A stretch of DNA of 28,155 bases. It comes from an uncultured Muribaculaceae bacterium (lineage in GTDB: Bacteria > Bacteroidota > Bacteroidia > Bacteroidales > Muribaculaceae). A program made the position numbers and the translations under genes. Position 1 is the stretch's first letter, and each line of letters begins with the position of its first letter. The notes under the pieces were generated by a model. The model saw only the letters and a program-made list of their open reading frames with translations, ran no database searches and was not told the DNA's origin. The DNA lies in assembly GCA_910579305.1 (NCBI GenBank), contig CAJTTA010000028.1, positions 1 through 28,155 on the forward strand, read 5' to 3'. Below, piece by piece: positions 23,373 through 28,155 of the stretch.

Positions 23373-23409
23373 TGCTTTTTTCAGAGTCTGTCAAAAAAAA
23401 GACCATTTG

Positions 23410-25575
23410 TCATGAACCGAGTTCCAGCTGATTCTTTACCAGGGAATAGTAGCCGCTTCTGTTTTTCACAAGCTTTTCGTGGCTGCCTTGCTCTCCCACG
23501 CTTCCGTCGGCCATGAAGATGATGTTGTCGGCGCGGCACACGGTGGAGAGTCTGTGGGCCGCGATTATCACTGTTTTTCCCTTGAAGAGTTCCTCCAGTC
23601 CGCGCACTATGCGCGCCTCGTTGCCGGCATCGAGTGAGGAGGTGGCCTCATCGAGTATCACTATGGAGGGGTTCTTATATATGGCGCGTGCTATGAGCAG
23701 CCGCTGCAGCTGTCCGCCGCTCAGTTCGACACCCGCCACTCCGAGGCGTGTGTCGAGGCCCATGGGCAGAGTCTCGATGAAGTCGAGCAGGCAGGCCGTC
23801 TCCGCTGCGCGGCGCGCCCGCTCTCTGTCGGGCTTAGAATCGGCGAGCGCTATGTTCTCCAGGATGCTTCCAGAGAAGATGCGGCCCGACTGCATCACCA
23901 CCCCAATCCCCCTTAGCCACGCCTCTTCAGCTATGTCGGCGAGGTCTGTGCCGCCCACCGTGACGCGCCCCCGCGCCGGGGCGAACATGCCGAGTATTAT
24001 CTTTATCAGTGTGGTCTTGCCGCAGCCGCTCGCTCCCACTATTGCCGTGGTCTTGCCCCTTGGTATTGTTATATTTAGGTCGCGGAGCACATAGGGGCTG
24101 CCGCTTCCCGGATACTTGAAGAAGACGCCCTCCAGGCGTATGTCCTTATCGGGCACCGTGTGGAGCTTCGCGGACTGATCCTCCTGACCGTGGCCCAGCA
24201 CCTCCTCCACGCGGGCAAACGACATGCAGGCGTCCTGCACCGTGCTCACCGACGAGAGGAGGCTGTTGAATGGCACGGCCAGGCGTCCCACGATGTAGCT
24301 TATGGTCATCATCTGCCCTATGGTCATCGTGTCGTTGATCACCATTGTGGCGCAGATGCCGGTCACGGCTATGTCCTTCAGCCTCATTAAGAGGCTGTTG
24401 CCTCCGTTGGTCCACATCGACAGCTTCACCGACTTTATCGAGACCTTGTTGAGGCGGCGCTGCACCTCGAGCCATTTGCCCACCCTTATCTCCCGGGCAT
24501 TGTTGGTCTTGATCTCCTGCATTCCGTGGACTATCTCATAGAGATTGTTCACATTCTCGGCATTGGCCGCATTGGCCGCGTAGTCTATCTCCCGGCGTCG
24601 GCGCATGAAGAGGAATGTCCAAAGGAATCCCATGGCAGTGAGGCATGTGAAGATGAGGAAGATAAGAGGGCTGAAATATATGAGCATGCCCGAGAAGACC
24701 ACGAGCGAGAGCAGTGTGAAGAAAATCGTGTCGGGCATAGAGACAAGGAAATCCTTTATTCTTCCCTGGTCGGCGGTCTTCTGAATAAGGTCGGAATTCA
24801 CCTTGCGGGCGAAGAAGAGCATGGGCAGCCCCACGAGCTTCTGCAGGTAATCGTTCATCATGCGCATGCCCATCCGCAGGCCGAAGCGTGCCATGACATA
24901 TTGCACGGCGCTCTGGCTCACATAGTTGCCAAGGAAGACCATGAGCTGACTCAGCACCAGGAGCCACACCAGTCCCACGTCCTTGCCGCTTATGCCCTCG
25001 TCCACCGTGTGCTGGAAGATGAGCGGCGAGGCTATGTCTCCGGCCATGCAGAGGGTAGTGAGCAGTATCACTCCGAGAAGCGTGCGCCGGTTCTCGAGCA
25101 TCGACCTGCGGAACATGGCGCCGAACCTGCGCAGCGTCATGGGCGGGGTGAACTTGCGGCGCGCGAACTCCTCGCCCGGCTCCGCGAGTATGGCCACCCC
25201 GCGCTTCCCGCCGCAGAGCCAGCTGTCAAGGAAATCCTCCTCGGCAAACCTCATTTTTCCCGCCGCCGGGTCGGCTATGTAGTAGCGCCCACCCTTTATC
25301 CTGTAGAGCACCACGAAATGCTTCTGCTGCCAGTAGATCACCGCCGGCAGCGGCATGCGCGCGCACTCCTCAGGCGAGAGCTTCACTGCCACGCTCTCCA
25401 TGCCCAGGCCCTTGAAGGCGCCCACGATGTCGGCTATCGAGACCCCCATGCGGCTCATGTCGCATGAGTCGCGCACCTGCTCCGAGGCGATTTTCTTGCC
25501 GTAGAAGCGTGCCACCATCCTTATGCAGGCTATGCCGCAGTCGGAATGCTCGAGTTGCTGATAGGATCGGAACAT
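23410..25575 (-). CDS. C39-peptidase-containing ABC exporter
   Basis: A 721-residue inner-membrane transporter that would cleave a leader from a peptide and pump it out. The N-terminal C39 peptidase has Gln7, Cys13 (HSDCG), His86 (KHFVV) and Asp102 (ADPAAG), so the catalytic set is complete. A six-helix transmembrane domain spans about 150-430. The nucleotide-binding domain has Walker A GASGCGKTT, signature LSGGQLQR, Walker B IVILDEATSSLD and the switch His in AAHRLS. I choose the ATG at 25575 over a TTG at 25599, since MFRSYQQLEHSDCG fits the family start. It is 29 bases after the barrel gene and probably cotranscribed. No HlyD-type partner, maturase or double-glycine peptide was seen in the window. 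Confidence 0.92.
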   Translation of the reverse strand: MFRSYQQLEHSDCGIACIRMVARFYGKKIASEQVRDSCDMSRMGVSIADIVGAFKGLGMESVAVKLSPEECARMPLPAVIYWQQKHFVVLYRIKGGRYYIADPAAGKMRFAEEDFLDSWLCGGKRGVAILAEPGEEFARRKFTPPMTLRRFGAMFRRSMLENRRTLLGVILLTTLCMAGDIASPLIFQHTVDEGISGKDVGLVWLLVLSQLMVFLGNYVSQSAVQYVMARFGLRMGMRMMNDYLQKLVGLPMLFFARKVNSDLIQKTADQGRIKDFLVSMPDTIFFTLLSLVVFSGMLIYFSPLIFLIFTCLTAMGFLWTFLFMRRRREIDYAANAANAENVNNLYEIVHGMQEIKTNNAREIRVGKWLEVQRRLNKVSIKSVKLSMWTNGGNSLLMRLKDIAVTGICATMVINDTMTIGQMMTISYIVGRLAVPFNSLLSSVSTVQDACMSFARVEEVLGHGQEDQSAKLHTVPDKDIRLEGVFFKYPGSGSPYVLRDLNITIPRGKTTAIVGASGCGKTTLIKIILGMFAPARGRVTVGGTDLADIAEEAWLRGIGVVMQSGRIFSGSILENIALADSKPDRERARRAAETACLLDFIETLPMGLDTRLGVAGVELSGGQLQRLLIARAIYKNPSIVILDEATSSLDAGNEARIVRGLEELFKGKTVIIAAHRLSTVCRADNIIFMADGSVGEQGSHEKLVKNRSGYYSLVKNQLELGS

Positions 25576-25604
25576 AAGGATATGTCGGGTTAAGGTCAAA
25601 GGAT

Positions 25605-27917
25605 TTATTTTCTGTCAAGCTCGGTATTGGAGCGGTCGGAAGGCACCTTCACCGGGCGGCCGAAAAAGTAGCGTACAGTTATGTCAAAGTTGTGGAAAGG
25701 CCTGCGGGGATTTATGTAATAATATAGTTCATCCGATTTGTTCCACCGGGCGTTGGCTGTCTTGACTGTGGCTAATTGTACAAACATACTCATATCCCAG
25801 TTTTTGAATTGTTTGTTGAGTAGGATGGTAACCGGATTTGGTTCACGAAAGGAGAAGCCTACTGATTTTTTGGTGCTTTCATATCGATAGTCAATGCCCA
25901 TCATGAACTTATGACGCTTACTCAGAATGAACCTGTTTCCAACTCTGAAACTCCAGGCCCATCCATAAGTGTTCTCCACATGTTCTTCTTTAGTCCTTTG
26001 CTGAGAATAATAGCTCGTATTTATGCTGGCATTGAAATTCCAAAACGGGAAGAACTCGCGTCCATAGCTGAGACCGGCATTCCAACTCCTGTCATAATCC
26101 CCGTTTTCGAAGCGCGTTACCGTTATTCCATCATCGTTAGTGTTTGTGACAACTATGATATTGTCATTTGTGAAGTGATAGCCCATCGAGATTGAGAATG
26201 CGTTAAGAAACCTATAATACAGATTCAGATAGTGTACTTTATATGGCTTCAGGTCGGGATTCCCTTCCTCATATGAGTTATCGGAAGTCCATGTCTTGTA
26301 AGGATTGAGCATTCTATAGCTGGGTTCCTGAGATGCCGAGGTGTAGGAAAGCGTCAGGATATGGTTCCCTTTCGGGAATGAATACACAATATCGGCCGAA
26401 GGACTGATGTATGTGAAGTCATAACCGAAGTTGTTGACGCCGTTCACTGACATTTTGGCGTAATTAACTTCCACACCGGCACTTGCATATAATCCGAATC
26501 CGAAAGAATGAGATACCTGCATGAAGGCTCTGGCTCTCCAGTCGCTGTATCTTTCATCCTCCGTGACACCGTTTATCAAGGAATTGCGGCGCATGTTGCC
26601 GTGATAGCCCGAGGCACCCGCCTGAGCCTGGGTGCCCCCCTTGAACCTGTGTGAATAATCGGCCTTTGCCGAGTAGCCCTCATCGGAGGAGTAGCGGCGT
26701 TCATATTCCTGATATGTGCCGAACAGTCGGTCATATTTCATAAGTGTGGAGCCGTTGCCATAGTCGGCCTTCACCTTCAGCATGCTTCCATTATCGTCGG
26801 TCTGCAGGTCGTAAAACGCCACGAGTCCTATTCTCGGCCTCCCCATGGGGGAGTCGGAATGAATATAGGATGATGAGGGGGTCTCCTCGCCGTGCAGCAC
26901 GGTAGTCGTGAAAGTATTCATCGACGACACCTTGTTTGCGGCCGTAATAGAGGCTGCGACGCCCATCGTGGCTCTTGAGGTAGGCTCATAAGTGAAATTC
27001 AGCGAACCGCGCACCTCGTTGCCGTGGTCGCTGCCCTTGTCTGTATTGGTAATCTGTCTGTCTTCAAGAAAATAATCGTAATAGCTTCTGTCCCGCATAC
27101 TTCTGTAGGCGTATCTATATATAGCTGTGGCGAGGAGTTTAAACTTACCGTTGGCGTATCCACCCATCGTGCCTCCCACAGGCGACCAGTCGTTGTCACG
27201 CTGAAAACCTTGTCCGTAAATCATTCCCCGGAACCCCACATATTTATTCTTCATCTTGATATTTACGATGGCCGCACCCTCCGACGGATCGAGCGAGGCA
27301 CCGGGCACCACCACGATCTCCACACTCGCCACATCCTCGGGCTTGTACGTCTGCAGCTCGCCTGCGAGCAGGTCGGATGAGAGATGCGGATCCTTGCCGT
27401 TGATGTAAATCTTGGCCATACCTCGTCCCTCCACGCTCACGTTGGCCTTGTCATCCGCACTCAGCATCGGCACGAAGTCGAGCATCTGCGCCACAGAGCC
27501 TGTCTGGAGCATCATTCCCCTGGGCACGCACACGAGTTTGCCGTCCTTATAAGCAAGAGTGGGGTTTCCTGCGGTCACCACCACCTCGGCCAGTTCCGAG
27601 GACTCCGGTTCGAGAAAAATTTGCTGTCGCCCGGCAGAGGCCGGTATCAGTGTGCGCACATGATTGAAAGCGTGAGCACTAATGAGATAATTTCCGGGAA
27701 CGTCCACCGTCCCGAGATCATATTCCCCCTTAGTATTGCACACCGTGCCGCGCACATAAGTGGAATCGTTTTTCTGCAAAAGAGTAATTGCCACATCCCT
27801 GAGCGGAACACTGTCGGCTCCGAACACGATACCGTGGAGCCGAGATTGCGCGAATCCTACGGTGGCGCAGACAATAAGAAGAGAGGCAGCTATGAGTATA
27901 CGTTTACAGAAAGTCAT
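25605..27917 (-). CDS. TonB-receptor-like outer-membrane beta-barrel protein
   Basis: A 770-residue outer-membrane protein. The signal peptide MTFCKRILIAASLLIVCATV ends at FAQ. Next comes a CarboxypepD_reg-like domain (SRLHGIVFGADSVPLRDV, residues about 24-105), then a plug-like region (about 110-230, with GSVAQMLDFVPM, VEGRGMAKIYINGKDP and VEIVVVPGASLDPSEG), then a large barrel rich in aromatic beta strands resembling OMP_b-brl_3. I choose the ATG at 27917 because it gives the signal peptide; an upstream TTG at 28019 would read through a palindrome. The C terminus (RSNTELDRK) does not end in an aromatic residue. It precedes the C39 exporter by 29 bases. AT content is higher than in the thiamin genes. 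No promoter matching the local consensus was found upstream. Confidence 0.85.
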   Translation of the reverse strand: MTFCKRILIAASLLIVCATVGFAQSRLHGIVFGADSVPLRDVAITLLQKNDSTYVRGTVCNTKGEYDLGTVDVPGNYLISAHAFNHVRTLIPASAGRQQIFLEPESSELAEVVVTAGNPTLAYKDGKLVCVPRGMMLQTGSVAQMLDFVPMLSADDKANVSVEGRGMAKIYINGKDPHLSSDLLAGELQTYKPEDVASVEIVVVPGASLDPSEGAAIVNIKMKNKYVGFRGMIYGQGFQRDNDWSPVGGTMGGYANGKFKLLATAIYRYAYRSMRDRSYYDYFLEDRQITNTDKGSDHGNEVRGSLNFTYEPTSRATMGVAASITAANKVSSMNTFTTTVLHGEETPSSSYIHSDSPMGRPRIGLVAFYDLQTDDNGSMLKVKADYGNGSTLMKYDRLFGTYQEYERRYSSDEGYSAKADYSHRFKGGTQAQAGASGYHGNMRRNSLINGVTEDERYSDWRARAFMQVSHSFGFGLYASAGVEVNYAKMSVNGVNNFGYDFTYISPSADIVYSFPKGNHILTLSYTSASQEPSYRMLNPYKTWTSDNSYEEGNPDLKPYKVHYLNLYYRFLNAFSISMGYHFTNDNIIVVTNTNDDGITVTRFENGDYDRSWNAGLSYGREFFPFWNFNASINTSYYSQQRTKEEHVENTYGWAWSFRVGNRFILSKRHKFMMGIDYRYESTKKSVGFSFREPNPVTILLNKQFKNWDMSMFVQLATVKTANARWNKSDELYYYINPRRPFHNFDITVRYFFGRPVKVPSDRSNTELDRK

Positions 27918-27985
27918 AATAAATGAGATTTTTAAAGAATGGATAGATAAAATGCAAGAACGAGCTTTCGGTGCGCTTTGCCGGT

Positions 27986-28029
27986 TTTTTAAATCTTGGT
28001 GGGTGTGCACACCCACCAAGATTTAAAAA
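27986..28029. repeat. Perfect 44-bp palindrome upstream of the barrel gene
   Basis: Arms 27986-28007 and 28008-28029 are perfect reverse complements with no spacer, with the core CTTGGTGGGTGTGCACACCC centred at 28007/28008. The ends are T-rich on the left and A-rich on the right of the plus strand, the opposite of a terminator with a U tract. It starts 69 bp before the barrel start codon. It could be an operator, a cruciform-forming site or an RNA hairpin in the leader. Confidence 0.8.
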
Positions 28030-28102
28030 TTCCAAGATATAGCGATCACTACAGAAATTAATCCAGCTACTAATAGCCGAAATAATTGCGAGGATTACTT
28101 TA

Positions 28103-28154
28103 ACAATGATTCGGTAAAAATTACCGAAGTAGTTGAAAGTTAAGTTAATATATC
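28103..28154. repeat. Terminal repeat, right copy (inverted match to 1-52)
   Basis: The exact reverse complement of bases 1-52, including the 8-bp-stem hairpin (28108-28126). Only one base of the window lies beyond it. Inward of 28103 the two flanks share no further similarity. Confidence 0.9.
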
Positions 28155-28155
28155 G

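Noticed and set aside
23373..23409. Intrinsic terminator for the C39 exporter gene
   Set aside because: An eight-T run follows the stop on the minus strand, but the only stem I can draw there has 3 bp around the T run itself, so there is no stem preceding a U tract.
27918..28019. 34-residue N-terminal extension of the barrel protein from a TTG
   Set aside because: It would place a non-signal stretch, encoded partly by the palindrome, before a clear signal peptide that begins at the ATG at 27917.
27986..28029. The 44-bp palindrome as a bidirectional intrinsic terminator
   Set aside because: On each strand the 3' side of the stem is A-rich, not T-rich, and there is no gene to the right within the window that would need it.

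Overview
The window reads as chromosomal DNA of a Bacteroidales bacterium, most likely a Muribaculaceae-like gut lineage with fairly high GC for the order; the family-level placement is inference. The evidence is five promoters of the Bacteroidetes type (TTTG, 20 bases, TAnnTTTG or close to it), a type IX secretion (T9SS) sorting domain on a 1500-residue surface protein, a DUF3256 protein, a CarboxypepD_reg-like/OMP_b-brl_3-type outer-membrane barrel and the Bacteroides-style thiamin operon. No tRNA, rRNA, transposase gene, phage gene or CRISPR array was found.

Left part (1-5238): hemW on the plus strand meets a minus-strand operon DUF3256-gltX-folK tail to tail, with hemW and folK overlapping by 24 bases. 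Next is a small, probably surface-exposed lipoprotein with its own promoter, in AT-richer DNA.

Centre (5239-16112): a very large T9SS cargo protein with fibronectin III and cleaved-adhesin-like domains is divergent from a secreted C69 dipeptidase. A DeaD-type RNA helicase follows on the plus strand, then a convergent pair, a class A acid phosphatase and an OprP/OprO-like porin, that looks like a phosphate-scavenging unit.

Right part (16113-25575): a complete TPP-riboswitch-controlled thiamin operon runs on the minus strand: promoter, riboswitch, thiD, thiS, a TenI-ThiE fusion, thiG, thiC, thiH, then a family 2 glycosyltransferase. The thiF that would activate ThiS is not in the cluster. Upstream of it lies a C39-peptidase ABC exporter directly downstream of the TonB-receptor-like barrel, a candidate peptide export pair with no visible substrate.

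Two structures stand out from normal gene content. The first 52 bases and bases 28103-28154 are a perfect inverted repeat carrying a hairpin, so both window edges lie in copies of one repeat. A perfect 44-bp palindrome sits 69 bp upstream of the barrel gene. Several other strong hairpins in the window also lack a U tract. The remainder is ordinary housekeeping and envelope gene content.
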